From Mycolicibacterium sp. YH-1 (GTDB lineage Bacteria; Actinomycetota; Actinomycetes; Mycobacteriales; Mycobacteriaceae): 64,000 nt of DNA. The notes under the pieces were generated by a model. That model had not been told where the DNA came from and did not search any database. It worked only from the letters and a program-made list of their open reading frames with translations. Position 1 is the first letter of the stretch. Every line of letters begins with the position of its first letter. A program made the position numbers and the translations under genes. This document shows, piece by piece, positions 26,346 to 35,264 of this stretch. The stretch spans positions 2,976,001-3,040,000 of the forward strand of contig NZ_CP092915.1 of NCBI RefSeq assembly GCF_022557175.1, in the 5' to 3' direction.

Positions 26346-27884
26346 ATGCACGACCGACCCATTCGCGTGACGATCGACAGCGGAACCATCGAGGGGTTCA
26401 CCCGTGATGGTGTCAACCGGTGGCGATCGGTCCCATACGCACGGCCGCCGGTGGGGGCTCTGCGGTACCGGGCGCCGCAACCGGTGCAGCCGTGGCGCGG
26501 CGTGCGGTACTGCCACGGGTTCACCTACTGCGCACCCCAGGACCGCAAGTACACCATGGTGCGCGTCGGCAAGTACCAGCCGATGAGCGAGGACTGCCTG
26601 ACACTCAACGTCGTCGCGCCGGAGTCCGTGCCCATCGGCTCCTCGCGCGAGCGCTCGTCGGCGTCAGACGGTCCGCTGCCTGTGATGGTCTTCATCCACG
26701 GTGGCGGCTACATCCTCGGTAGCTCGGCGACACCGATCTATGACGGTGCCGCCCTGGCGAGGCGCGGCTGCGTCTTCGTGTCGGTGAACTACCGGCTCGG
26801 CGCGCTTGGCTGCCTGGACCTGTCGTCGCTGTCGACGCCCGAGCATCAGATCGGCGACAACCTGTTTCTGCGCGACCTGGTGCTCGCACTGCAGTGGGTC
26901 CGCGACAACGCCGCGGTGTTCGGCGGTGACCCCGACAATGTGACGATCTTCGGCGAGAGCGCCGGTGCGCACGCCGTCGCCACCCTGCTGGCCGTGCCCG
27001 CGGCGAAGGGACTGTTCCACCGGGCGATTTCGGAGAGCCCCGCCAGCGGTATGGCCGGCACCCCGGACATCGCGGCGGCATTCGCCGACGACTTCGCCGG
27101 CATCCTCGGCGTCACACCCCAGGACGGCGCGGCCGCGGTGATGGCCGCGCGCCCGTCGCAGTTGGTCGAGGCACTCAACACGCTGATGCGGAACATGAAG
27201 GAGATGCGCGGCGCGTTTCCCGTCGGCCCGACGTATGACACCGAGTACCTGCCTCGGGATCCGGTCGCGGCCATGCGCGACGGCGCCGCGCACCAGGTGC
27301 CGCTCATCGTGGGCACCAACGCCGACGAGGGCAGACTCTTCACCCGGTTCCTCCAACTGCTGCCGACCACCGAGCCCATGATCGACGTGCTGTTCGCCGA
27401 TACCGATGTCGACGTGCGAAACCGGATCACCAACGCCTATCCCGGATATCCGAACTCAGCGGCATGCGTCCGGTTGGGCGGGGACTTCGCGTTCGGGACC
27501 GCGGCGTGGCAGATCGCCGAGGCCCATGGCCGACACTCGCCGACCTACGTCTACCGCTACGACTACGCGCCGCGCACCTTCCACTGGTCTGGACTGGGCG
27601 CCACCCACGCCACCGAGCTGTTCGCGGTGTTCGACGTGTACCGCACGCGTTTCGGCTCGCTGCTCACCGCGGCAGCGGACCGAGCCTCCGCCCGCCGGGT
27701 CAGCAATGACGTGCAGAACCGATGGCGGGCGTTCAGCCGTGTCGGCGTGCCGGGTGAGGGCTGGCCGACCTACACCGACCAGGACCGGGCGGTGCTGGTG
27801 TTCGACCGGCAGACGCGTGTGGAGTTGGACCCCGACGCCGATCGCCGACGCGCATGGGAGGGCTTCACACTCACGTCGAACTGA
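26346..27884 (+). CDS. lipT: Carboxylesterase type B, LipT-like
   Basis: 512 residues of the carboxylesterase/cholinesterase family. RVTIDSGTIEGFTRDGVNRWRSVPYARPP is the usual family start; the oxyanion motif is FIHGGGY; the nucleophile elbow is FGESAGAHA; EDCLTLNVVAP is the second signature; Glu follows in GTNADEGRLF and the His in GATHATELFAVF. No signal peptide is seen. It hydrolyses ester substrates that are not defined here. The divergent lppI supports the orthology to Rv2045c. Confidence 0.85.
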   Translation: MHDRPIRVTIDSGTIEGFTRDGVNRWRSVPYARPPVGALRYRAPQPVQPWRGVRYCHGFTYCAPQDRKYTMVRVGKYQPMSEDCLTLNVVAPESVPIGSSRERSSASDGPLPVMVFIHGGGYILGSSATPIYDGAALARRGCVFVSVNYRLGALGCLDLSSLSTPEHQIGDNLFLRDLVLALQWVRDNAAVFGGDPDNVTIFGESAGAHAVATLLAVPAAKGLFHRAISESPASGMAGTPDIAAAFADDFAGILGVTPQDGAAAVMAARPSQLVEALNTLMRNMKEMRGAFPVGPTYDTEYLPRDPVAAMRDGAAHQVPLIVGTNADEGRLFTRFLQLLPTTEPMIDVLFADTDVDVRNRITNAYPGYPNSAACVRLGGDFAFGTAAWQIAEAHGRHSPTYVYRYDYAPRTFHWSGLGATHATELFAVFDVYRTRFGSLLTAAADRASARRVSNDVQNRWRAFSRVGVPGEGWPTYTDQDRAVLVFDRQTRVELDPDADRRRAWEGFTLTSN

Positions 27885-27932
27885 GGTGTGATTTCGACTG
27901 CGCGGCACCGCTCGATGTGATTGCGTGAGCGG

Positions 27933-29870
27933 GTGAGCCACCCATTGGATCCGCTATCGGCCGACGAGTTCAGCGCCGTCGCAGCCATTCTGCGACGCGA
28001 ACGCGGCGTGGACTTGGGCTGGCGCTTCGCGTCGATCGAGTTGGCCGAACCCGGTAAGGAGGAGTTGGCCGCATTCTCCGACGGCGGCCCGGCGCCGACA
28101 CGCAGGGCAACGGTGGTCTGCTTCGAGCGGTCCGTCAACGCGACCTACAAGAGTGTGGTGTCGCTGAGCGAGAACAGCGTCGAGTCCTTCGAGCACATCC
28201 CCGGCGTGCAGGCGAACTTCACCGTTGACGAGTTCGTCGAGTGCGACCAGGTGCTGCGGGCCCATCCCGGCGTCATCGCCGCATTGGCCGCGCGCGGCAT
28301 CACCGATCTCGACAACGTCTTCATGGACACCTGGACCTACGGTGACGCCGTCATCCCGGACGAGTTCCGTGGGCGGCGGCTGGGCTGGTCGGACACGTGG
28401 CGCAAGGACGGGCCGGGCGCCAACCCGTACGCGCACCTGATCAGTGGGCTGCACTGTGTGATCGATCTGAACAGCATGGAGGTGCTGCGGGTCGAGGACA
28501 CTGGCCCGTTCGCCGGCGGGGATGTTGAACCGCCAAATGTCATGGGGGAGTATGTGCCCCGACACATTCCCGACCGGATCCGGGCGGCGTCCCGGCGTGA
28601 CCCGCTCAAGCCGCTGCACATCACCCAGCCCGAGGGTCCGTCGTTCAGCCTCGACGGCAACCTGCTGCGCTGGCAGAACTGGTCGCTGCGCATCGGGTTC
28701 AACTACCGCGAGGGCATGACGCTGCACACCGTGCGCTACCAGGACGGGGACCGGAACCGGTCGATTGCGCACCGGATGTCATTCGCCGAAATGGTGGTGC
28801 CCTACCGGGACTCGTCGGCTGACCACTACCGGCGCACCGCGTTCGACATCGGCGAGTGGGGGCTGGGCTTCATGACGCAGTCCCTGGAATTGGGTTGTGA
28901 CTGCCTGGGGGAGATCCGCTATCTCGACGCCGTGCTGCACAACAGCAGGGGTGAGCCCCACACCATCACCAATGCGATCTGCATTCACGAGGAGGACAAC
29001 GCCGTGCTGTGGAAGCACGTCGACCATGACATCGGTGCCGAGGTGCGGCGGATGCGCCGGCTGACGCTGTCGTTCCACGTCACCGTCGCCAACTACGAGT
29101 ACCTGGTCTACTGGCGGCTCTACCAGGACGGCAACATCGAGTGCGAGGTGCGGGCCACCGGCATCATGGTCACCACACCGCTGGCACCCGGTCAGTCGAA
29201 CCCCAACGGCACACTGGTCGACGAACGCACGTACGCGCCGTTCCACCAGCACTTCCTGGTGGCGCGACTGGACCTCGACATCGACGGTCCGTCCAACACC
29301 GTCTACGCGAGCGAGTCGTTCGCCGAGCCGATGGGTCCCGACAACCCCTACGGACTGTCGGTGGTCGTCCGCAACGTCGCGCTGCGGAACGAGGAGGAGG
29401 GCAAGCAGGACGTCGACTTCAGCACGCAACGGGCCTGGAAGGTGGCCAACCCCAACGTCACCAACGGGCTCGGCACCCATCCCTCCTACAAACTCGTGCC
29501 GGGCAGCGCGATCCCGCCGATGTTCGACCCCAAGTCGCCGGTACTGCAGCGCGCCAACGTCATCGGACACACCCTCTGGGTGACACCGAACCACCCCGAC
29601 GAACGGTGGCCCGCGGGCGAGTTCGTCAACCAGTCGGTGGCGGACACCGGTCTGGGGCGGTGGACGAAGGCGAACCGTCCGATTGAGAACACCGATGTCG
29701 TGCTCTGGTACGTGTTCGGCCTGCATCACATCACGCGTCCCGAGGACTGGCCGGTGATGCCTGTTGACGTGGTGTCGTTCTGGCTCAAACCGTTCGGCTT
29801 CTTCGACCGCAACCCGGCACTCGACGTGCCCGCGGCACCACCCGAGCAGTGCCATACTGCACATACTTGA
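27933..29870 (+). CDS. Copper-containing primary amine oxidase
   Basis: 645 residues, the typical size of a bacterial copper amine oxidase subunit. The precursor of the topaquinone cofactor is Tyr388 in VANYEYLVYW, the catalytic base is Asp305 in FDIGEWGLGF, and copper is held by H438 and H440 (FHQHFLVARLD) and a His at 598/599 (GLHHITRPEDWPVMP). All are intact, so an active enzyme that oxidises primary amines to aldehydes, with ammonia and hydrogen peroxide, is expected. No signal peptide is seen. GTG at 27933 follows lipT by 48 bp; a TTG at 27921 is possible. It could feed the aldehyde dehydrogenase at 17.7 kb but is not in that operon. Confidence 0.93.
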   Translation: MSHPLDPLSADEFSAVAAILRRERGVDLGWRFASIELAEPGKEELAAFSDGGPAPTRRATVVCFERSVNATYKSVVSLSENSVESFEHIPGVQANFTVDEFVECDQVLRAHPGVIAALAARGITDLDNVFMDTWTYGDAVIPDEFRGRRLGWSDTWRKDGPGANPYAHLISGLHCVIDLNSMEVLRVEDTGPFAGGDVEPPNVMGEYVPRHIPDRIRAASRRDPLKPLHITQPEGPSFSLDGNLLRWQNWSLRIGFNYREGMTLHTVRYQDGDRNRSIAHRMSFAEMVVPYRDSSADHYRRTAFDIGEWGLGFMTQSLELGCDCLGEIRYLDAVLHNSRGEPHTITNAICIHEEDNAVLWKHVDHDIGAEVRRMRRLTLSFHVTVANYEYLVYWRLYQDGNIECEVRATGIMVTTPLAPGQSNPNGTLVDERTYAPFHQHFLVARLDLDIDGPSNTVYASESFAEPMGPDNPYGLSVVVRNVALRNEEEGKQDVDFSTQRAWKVANPNVTNGLGTHPSYKLVPGSAIPPMFDPKSPVLQRANVIGHTLWVTPNHPDERWPAGEFVNQSVADTGLGRWTKANRPIENTDVVLWYVFGLHHITRPEDWPVMPVDVVSFWLKPFGFFDRNPALDVPAAPPEQCHTAHT

Positions 29871-29933
29871 CACCCGTCAACTGAATCGACGGAATTGTCG
29901 CCGCTGACGACGCCGGTGCCCTAGGTTTGCGGG

Positions 29934-31925
29934 GTGCAACCTTCCGCGTCCCTCCTCGAACGCCCCGCCGACCTGACGGCCGAGTGGCTGACTGCCGCCC
30001 TCGGGGCAGGCACCGTGTCGGACTTCAGCTACGACCGGATCGGCACCGGACAGATGAGCGAGTGCTATCGCGTCACCCTGGAGTATGCCGATGGCGGGGA
30101 GGGTCCCACCGCGGTGGTACTCAAGGTGGCGGCGGCCGACCCTAGTAGTCGCCAGACGGGTCTCGCGATGGGACTCTACGAGCGGGAGGTCTGCTTCTAC
30201 ACCGATATCGCGCCGGGGCTCGACGGTCCGGTGGCGCCCTGCTACCACGCGGCCTACGACGCGGAGACAGGCGCCTTCGACCTGCTGCTCGGCGATGCCG
30301 CGCCCGCGGTTGTCGGTGATGAGATTCGCGGTGCCACAGCCGAACAGGCGGCGATGGCGCTGACACAGCTGGGGCGCGTGCACGGTCCCCTGCTCGGCGA
30401 CGCCACGCTGGCGGCCGCCGAATGGCTCAACCGGGAGTCACCGGTCAATCAGGGTCTCGTCGCGGCGCTGTATGCCGGGTTCATCGACCGGTACCACGAC
30501 GAGATCAGCCCCGAGCATCGCAACGTCTGTGAACGATTTGTCGAGTCGTTCGACGCGTACATGGCGGCGGAGGCCGAGTCGGACCGCGTGAGTGGGTTGG
30601 TGCACGGTGACTTTCGGCTGGACAACATGCTGTTCGGTGAGGAGGGCGCGGACCGGCCGCTCACGGTCGTCGACTGGCAGACCGTGACCTGGGGCCCGGC
30701 GTTCAGCGACGTCGCATACTTCCTCGGCTGCGCACTACCGATACCGCAGCGCCGCGAGCAGTACGACGCCCTGCTGCACGTCTATCACGATGCGCTCGGC
30801 GCGGATGCCGACGTGAGCTTCGACGACGTTCGCGAGGGCGTGCGGCACCAGAGCTTCTTCGGCGTGCTCATGTCGATCGTCTCGCCGATGCTCGTCGCCC
30901 GCACCGACCGTGGTGACCAGATGTTCATGGCGATGATCGAACGGCACTGTCAACACGTCATCGACACCGACGCGCTGGCCGTGCTTCCACCGAAGTCGAC
31001 TCCGGAGCCGTTGCAGCCCAACGCCGATGACGAGGGGACTCACGACCCGTCGGGTGAACCGCTGTGGAGCGAGAGCTGGTACTTCGACTTCGCCGATCCC
31101 GGTCAGGACGTCGGCGGGTGGATCCGTCTGGGATTGCTCCCGAATCAGGGGAAGGCGTGGATCAACGCGCTGGTGTGTGGCCAGACCATGCCGACGGTGG
31201 CCGTCCTGGACTTCGAGGCGCCGCTGCCCGAGGTGCACACTCACGTCCAGACGGACACCATCGATCTGGGCATGGAGGTGGTCGAACCGCTGCGCACGTA
31301 CCGGGTTTCACTGCGAGGTTCGGGTGAGGCACACGACGACCCGGCTGCGCTGCTGCGCGGGGAAGGTGGTCGGCCCGCCGAGCTGACTATGGACCTCACC
31401 TGGACGACCGTGGGCACGCCGTACCAGTACCGGGTGTCGCCGCGATACGAGATCCCCTGCACCGTCGCAGGCACGGTGACGGTCGACGGCCGCACCTTCG
31501 ACATCGCCGACGTGGCGGGCCAGCGGGATCACTCCTGGGCGGCACGGGACTGGTGGGGCATGGAGTGGGTGTGGAGCGCGCTGCACCTCGACGACGGCAC
31601 GCACATTCACGGTGTCGACATGCGCATCCCTGGAATGCCGCCGCTGGGTCTCGGATACTCACAGCGCCAGGGCGAGCCACTGGTGGAGTTCGAGCGGGTG
31701 ACGGCGCGAGAGACGTTCGACGAGAACGACTTACCCCTGGCGACGGTTCTGGAGTGCGAACCAGGTGACCTTTCCGCGAGTATCGACATACGGGGCCACG
31801 CGCCCGTGTTGTTGACATCGCCCGAGGGTCAGGTGAGCCACTTCCCGCGCGCCTGGGCTACGGTAGTCACCGCCGACGGTCGGTCCGGGGTCGGCTGGGT
31901 CGAGTGGAATCGCAACCAAACCTGA
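29934..31925 (+). CDS. Phosphotransferase-like kinase fused to an AttH/CrtC-like domain
   Basis: 663 residues with two parts. Residues 1 to about 355 are an aminoglycoside-phosphotransferase/EcKinase-like fold: ATP-binding Lys in [11 protein letters not shown], catalytic D226 in VHGDFRLDN and metal-binding D247 in VVDWQ. An acidic linker (about 360-378) leads to a C-terminal lipocalin-type domain similar to AttH/hydroxyneurosporene-synthase proteins, with [35 protein letters not shown]. Kinase-domain relatives in mycobacteria are often near lipid or steroid genes. What is phosphorylated is unknown. GTG start 64 bp after the amine oxidase; its stop overlaps the next ATG by one base. Confidence 0.8.
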   Translation: MQPSASLLERPADLTAEWLTAALGAGTVSDFSYDRIGTGQMSECYRVTLEYADGGEGPTAVVLKVAAADPSSRQTGLAMGLYEREVCFYTDIAPGLDGPVAPCYHAAYDAETGAFDLLLGDAAPAVVGDEIRGATAEQAAMALTQLGRVHGPLLGDATLAAAEWLNRESPVNQGLVAALYAGFIDRYHDEISPEHRNVCERFVESFDAYMAAEAESDRVSGLVHGDFRLDNMLFGEEGADRPLTVVDWQTVTWGPAFSDVAYFLGCALPIPQRREQYDALLHVYHDALGADADVSFDDVREGVRHQSFFGVLMSIVSPMLVARTDRGDQMFMAMIERHCQHVIDTDALAVLPPKSTPEPLQPNADDEGTHDPSGEPLWSESWYFDFADPGQDVGGWIRLGLLPNQGKAWINALVCGQTMPTVAVLDFEAPLPEVHTHVQTDTIDLGMEVVEPLRTYRVSLRGSGEAHDDPAALLRGEGGRPAELTMDLTWTTVGTPYQYRVSPRYEIPCTVAGTVTVDGRTFDIADVAGQRDHSWAARDWWGMEWVWSALHLDDGTHIHGVDMRIPGMPPLGLGYSQRQGEPLVEFERVTARETFDENDLPLATVLECEPGDLSASIDIRGHAPVLLTSPEGQVSHFPRAWATVVTADGRSGVGWVEWNRNQT

Positions 31926-32251
31926 TGGTTTTCAAGTCAATTGCACTGTTCGTGGCTGCGGCGATCCTCGAGATCGGGGGCGCCTGGCTCGTCTGGCAGG
32001 GTGTCCGCGACCATCGTGGCTGGCTGTGGATCGGTGCGGGCGTGCTTGCACTCGGCGCCTACGGCTTCGTCGCGGCCTTTCAGCCTGACGCGCACTTCGG
32101 CAGGGTGCTGGCGGCCTATGGCGGCGTGTTCATCGCGGGATCGCTGCTGTGGGGGATGGTCGCCGACGGCTTCCGGCCCGACCGGTGGGATGTCACCGGT
32201 GCGGTGATCTGCCTCGCTGGCGTCGGACTGATCATGTACGCGCCGCGATAG
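31925..32251 (+). CDS. YnfA/UPF0060-family small membrane protein
   Basis: 108 residues with four predicted membrane helices and the family's motifs: [22 protein letters not shown] at the start, [10 protein letters not shown] and [24 protein letters not shown]. Related to small multidrug-resistance proteins but of unproven function. The ATG is embedded in the stop of the kinase fusion (TGATG), so it is co-translated with it. Confidence 0.9.
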   Translation: MVFKSIALFVAAAILEIGGAWLVWQGVRDHRGWLWIGAGVLALGAYGFVAAFQPDAHFGRVLAAYGGVFIAGSLLWGMVADGFRPDRWDVTGAVICLAGVGLIMYAPR

Positions 32252-32270
32252 GAAGCCGCGATAGGAATTG

Positions 32271-32840
32271 GTGCCCACGTCGAGGACGGACCCTGCTAAC
32301 GCTGTCCATTCAATCCGTGAGACCGTACGCGAGGCCTGTCGCAAAGCTTGGACCGAGCTGCGCGACGCATGCCCCGAAGAAACTTTCTACTATTACGGGC
32401 TGTGGACGACCGCCACGCTCCATCAGCCGGCGCCGACAGCATGCTCTGTCGAGGGACTCCAGCGCATCGTCGCTGAAGCGGCGACACAGCCCAGACCTTG
32501 GGCGGCGGAACGAGAGCTGCGTTGGTCTGAGTCCGATTCACCGTACGACCTGTTCGGCTATGACGAGTTCTTTGGACAGGTCGAGCGTCTGTTCGCAGAC
32601 CTTGGCGACCCGTATGAGTTCTCCGACGAACTGCGCACCGCGTTGGCAAATGCACTGACGGGCGCACTGGCTGATCTCGACCGAGAGGGCTTCTTCGGTG
32701 TGGGCGCCGCGCGAGAATCGATCGTCATCAACCTGACTTTCCCCGGAGAAGGGGACGAGGCGGACGCTGTAGCTCGGGCGCGACAACTCAATCCACCGAG
32801 CGCCCTTCAACAGTACGAGCTCGATCTGCTTCCCCCATGA
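32271..32840 (+). CDS. DUF4303-like hypothetical protein
   Basis: 189 residues, soluble, no signal peptide. The pattern ACPEETFYYYGLWTTATLHQPAPTACSVEGLQ and later WSESDSPYDLFGYDEFFGQVERLF resembles DUF4303 proteins, which often occur among polymorphic-toxin immunity loci in other bacteria. No toxin gene is seen beside it here. The GTG at 32271 was preferred to a TTG one codon earlier because of the AGGA spacing. Function unknown. Confidence 0.7.
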   Translation: MPTSRTDPANAVHSIRETVREACRKAWTELRDACPEETFYYYGLWTTATLHQPAPTACSVEGLQRIVAEAATQPRPWAAERELRWSESDSPYDLFGYDEFFGQVERLFADLGDPYEFSDELRTALANALTGALADLDREGFFGVGAARESIVINLTFPGEGDEADAVARARQLNPPSALQQYELDLLPP

Positions 32841-32909
32841 GGCCCACGACGGTCCCACCGCTGCACAGGACGTGCGCGCAGGTTGCATTCCCGCCAGTTT
32901 CAAATTGCG

Positions 32910-34319
32910 CTAGGGACCCTCGTCGTCCTGGTCGGATTTGTCGTTCTCGGGTGGGTGCAGCATGCGTTCGGGGTGGTGCAGGTCGTTGACTCTGGTTTGG
33001 CCGGTGTCGAGGTGTGGTGGTGGGATCCATTCGGTGCGGCCGTCTTTGCGTTTTCGGGTGCTCCACTCGGTTAGCTCGATGAGGCGGTTGTCGGGTCCGC
33101 AGGCCAGGGTGAGGTCGTCGATGTTGGTCTGGCCGCCGTTCTTCCAGTCCGCGACGGCGTGATGGGCTTGGCACTTGTAGCCCGAGGCTGTGCAGCCGGG
33201 TCGGGTGCAGCCACGGTCTTTTGCGTAGAGGACGATGCGTTGGGCGCCGGTGGCGCAGCGCCGGGTCCGCCCGAGGTAGAGGGCCGCTTCGGTGTGTTGA
33301 TCGAACACCGCCAGGTAGTGAAAGGCGTGGGATGCCTGCGCGATGAGATCGCGCATGGGCAGGCGGGTGCCGCCGGCGGTGATGGCGTGCCCGGTCCCGG
33401 ATTCCAGTTCCTGCAGGGTGGTGGTGACGATGATGGTGGTCGGTAACCCGTGGTGCTGACCCAGCTGTCCCGAGCACAGCAGGTTGCGACCCATCGCGAG
33501 TAGGGCGTCGTGGTTGCGTTGGTATTGGGTGCGGTCATCGCTGTCGATGGCGGCGTCGGTGGGTTCGCCGTCGATGGTGGGTGTGAGGTCGTTGGGGTTG
33601 CACATGCCGGGCTTGCCCCATTTGGCGAGGATCGGTTCGAGAGTGGCGCGCAGTTCGGGGGTGAGGTGTCCGCTGATGCGGCTCAGCCCGTCAGCGCCCT
33701 GGTTGCCGATCGAGACACCGCGGCGGCGGTCGCGTTGGGCGTCGGTGTAGTCCCCGTCGGGGTGTAGCAGCGCCAGCAGCAGCGCAGTGGCACTGCGCAG
33801 CCCCTCGGGGCTCTGTTTGGCGGCCACACGCACCAGATCGGTCTCGGCGTCGGTGCGGGTCTGGGTGTCGATGTGCTCGGGTAGGTCGGCGAAGAACTTG
33901 CGGATGATCGCGATGTGCTCGGTGTTGATCTGCCCGCGGGCCTGAGCGGCGGCGGTGCGCTCCAGCACCGGTGGCAGCGGTTGGCCGGTCAGGGTGCGCC
34001 GCGGGCCCAGGTCGGCTGCGCAGTCGATGCGCTTGCCGGCCTCGTTGGTGCTGATCCGCAACCGGAACGCCACCAGCTTTCGCAGTGTGGTGTCGCCGAG
34101 TTCGAGCGGGTTGGCCTCAGCAGCCAGCCGGTTGAGGACGCGATTCCCGGTGACGGGCAGTCTGCGGTTCACCCGTTCCAGGCGGTCCATGACATCGAGG
34201 AGTCTGGGGTGGCTCATCGTGTCGATGGTTGCCTGGTCCAGGTCGTCGAGGGCGGCGTCGAGCGCATCAAGGGCCGCGGCGACCGGTCCCTGGTAGTCAT
34301 GCAATTCCGCCACCGACAT
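32910..34319 (-). CDS. DUF222/HNH endonuclease protein (13E12-repeat type)
   Basis: 469 residues. An N-terminal DUF222 region (about 1-330) is followed by an HNH nuclease motif with zinc-binding Cys pairs: DRGCTRPGCTASGYKCQAHHAVADW, then N in GGQTNIDDLTLAC, then WSTRKRKDGRTEWIPPP. This matches the 13E12 repeat family, present in many copies in mycobacteria. A LexA box lies just upstream. An ATG at 34319 was used; the frame is open for 135 more codons but these cross the SOS box and have no family similarity. Confidence 0.88.
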   Translation of the reverse strand: MSVAELHDYQGPVAAALDALDAALDDLDQATIDTMSHPRLLDVMDRLERVNRRLPVTGNRVLNRLAAEANPLELGDTTLRKLVAFRLRISTNEAGKRIDCAADLGPRRTLTGQPLPPVLERTAAAQARGQINTEHIAIIRKFFADLPEHIDTQTRTDAETDLVRVAAKQSPEGLRSATALLLALLHPDGDYTDAQRDRRRGVSIGNQGADGLSRISGHLTPELRATLEPILAKWGKPGMCNPNDLTPTIDGEPTDAAIDSDDRTQYQRNHDALLAMGRNLLCSGQLGQHHGLPTTIIVTTTLQELESGTGHAITAGGTRLPMRDLIAQASHAFHYLAVFDQHTEAALYLGRTRRCATGAQRIVLYAKDRGCTRPGCTASGYKCQAHHAVADWKNGGQTNIDDLTLACGPDNRLIELTEWSTRKRKDGRTEWIPPPHLDTGQTRVNDLHHPERMLHPPENDKSDQDDEGP

Positions 34320-34322
34320 ACT

Positions 34323-34338
34323 TCGAACACTAGTTCGA
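34323..34338. promoter_or_regulatory. LexA-type SOS box (TCGAACACTAGTTCGA)
   Basis: TCGAAC-N4-GTTCGA is an exact match to the mycobacterial/Gram-positive LexA consensus, with 6-bp arms. It ends 4 bp before the start codon of the HNH gene on its upstream side, so it very likely overlaps that promoter and makes the gene damage-inducible. Confidence 0.9.
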
Positions 34339-34406
34339 TACACCGACAGGAATCTCGGATTTGTGACTAGTGAAACCAAAGGGGCAGAAGAGAATTCACC
34401 AATTCG

Positions 34407-34466
34407 GCGAGCGTGCGGAAACTCGTATCTAGGCCCGGCGTGTCGCCCGCAGACACGCACGCTCGC
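34407..34466. repeat. Nested inverted repeat in the 158-bp gap upstream of the HNH gene
   Basis: Outer 11-bp perfect arms GCGAGCGTGCG (34407-34417) and CGCACGCTCGC (34456-34466) enclose an inner hairpin CGTGTC / GACACG (34439-34444 and 34452-34457). It lies between the start of the HNH gene and the 3' end of the membrane-protein gene, so it may end transcription of the latter. It could also be a dispersed palindromic repeat; no run of T follows on either strand. Confidence 0.55.
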
Positions 34467-34477
34467 GGGGGAGGGGG

Positions 34478-34687
34478 CTAGTCCTCGGAGTGTTGCAGGA
34501 GGCCCATGGCGAGCCAGATGGCCGTGCCGGTCGCCGATGCGGCGATGACGGCGGGGCCGAGCGACATCGTCACCAGGCCGACCAGGGCGAGCACTACCGC
34601 TCCGACTGCCAGCGCCACCAGCTTGTACATCGGCCATGCAACCCCGGCGATGTGCACCTGGGGCGGCAGCTGGATGGGCGCGGTCAT
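34478..34687 (-). CDS. Small conserved-type membrane protein
   Basis: 69 residues: a short proline-rich start (MTAPIQLPPQVHIAG), then two hydrophobic helices (about 17-39 and 42-64) and the tail LLQHSED. No motif indicates function. The ATG at 34687 was taken rather than 34708 because the hydrophobic architecture then starts normally. It is divergent from the nitroreductase-like gene at 34777. Confidence 0.65.
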   Translation of the reverse strand: MTAPIQLPPQVHIAGVAWPMYKLVALAVGAVVLALVGLVTMSLGPAVIAASATGTAIWLAMGLLQHSED

Positions 34688-34776
34688 GGGTTCTACGATA
34701 GCTCGCATCGAAGTTTTCGGTCAACCGAAACTCTGAATCTAGGTTGACCTGTTTCGCGGAGCCCTAGGCTTGTGGG

Positions 34777-35214
34777 ATGCCACTGACCGGAGATTACGAA
34801 CCAAGCACGTCGGATTGGGCCCGAGAGAACGCCGAGCAGTACATGGCGTCAGGCGGGACCGCGGGCACCGAGCTCAAGGGCAGGCCCGTCATCCTGCTGA
34901 CCACCATCGGGGCCAAGTCGGGCAAGATCCGCAAGACCCCGCTGATGCGGGTGGAGCACGACGGGGAGTACGCCGTGGTCGCGTCGCTGGGCGGCGCGCC
35001 GAAGCACCCCGTCTGGTACCACAACATCGTCGCGCATCCCCGAGTGGAATTGCAGGACGGCACGGTGACCAAGGACTACGAGGCCCGCGAGGTGTTCGGC
35101 GACGAGAAGGCCGTCTGGTGGGAGCGCGCGGTCGCCGCCTGGCCCGACTACGCCGAGTATCAGAAGAAGACCGATCGGCAGATCCCGGTGTTCGTGTTGA
35201 GCCCGGTGAACTGA
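34777..35214 (+). CDS. Deazaflavin (F420)-dependent nitroreductase-family protein (Rv1558-like)
   Basis: 145 residues of the Ddn/FDOR split-barrel family: [52 protein letters not shown] is the cofactor-binding core. Members use the deazaflavin F420 for reductions and occur widely in mycobacteria. The gene is just upstream of ilvA in the same direction, as is Rv1558 in M. tuberculosis. Substrate unknown. Confidence 0.9.
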   Translation: MPLTGDYEPSTSDWARENAEQYMASGGTAGTELKGRPVILLTTIGAKSGKIRKTPLMRVEHDGEYAVVASLGGAPKHPVWYHNIVAHPRVELQDGTVTKDYEAREVFGDEKAVWWERAVAAWPDYAEYQKKTDRQIPVFVLSPVN

Positions 35215-35264
35215 TTTCCCGCCGCCAAATCAATCGGCTTCGCGCCACGTGGCACCATTGACCG

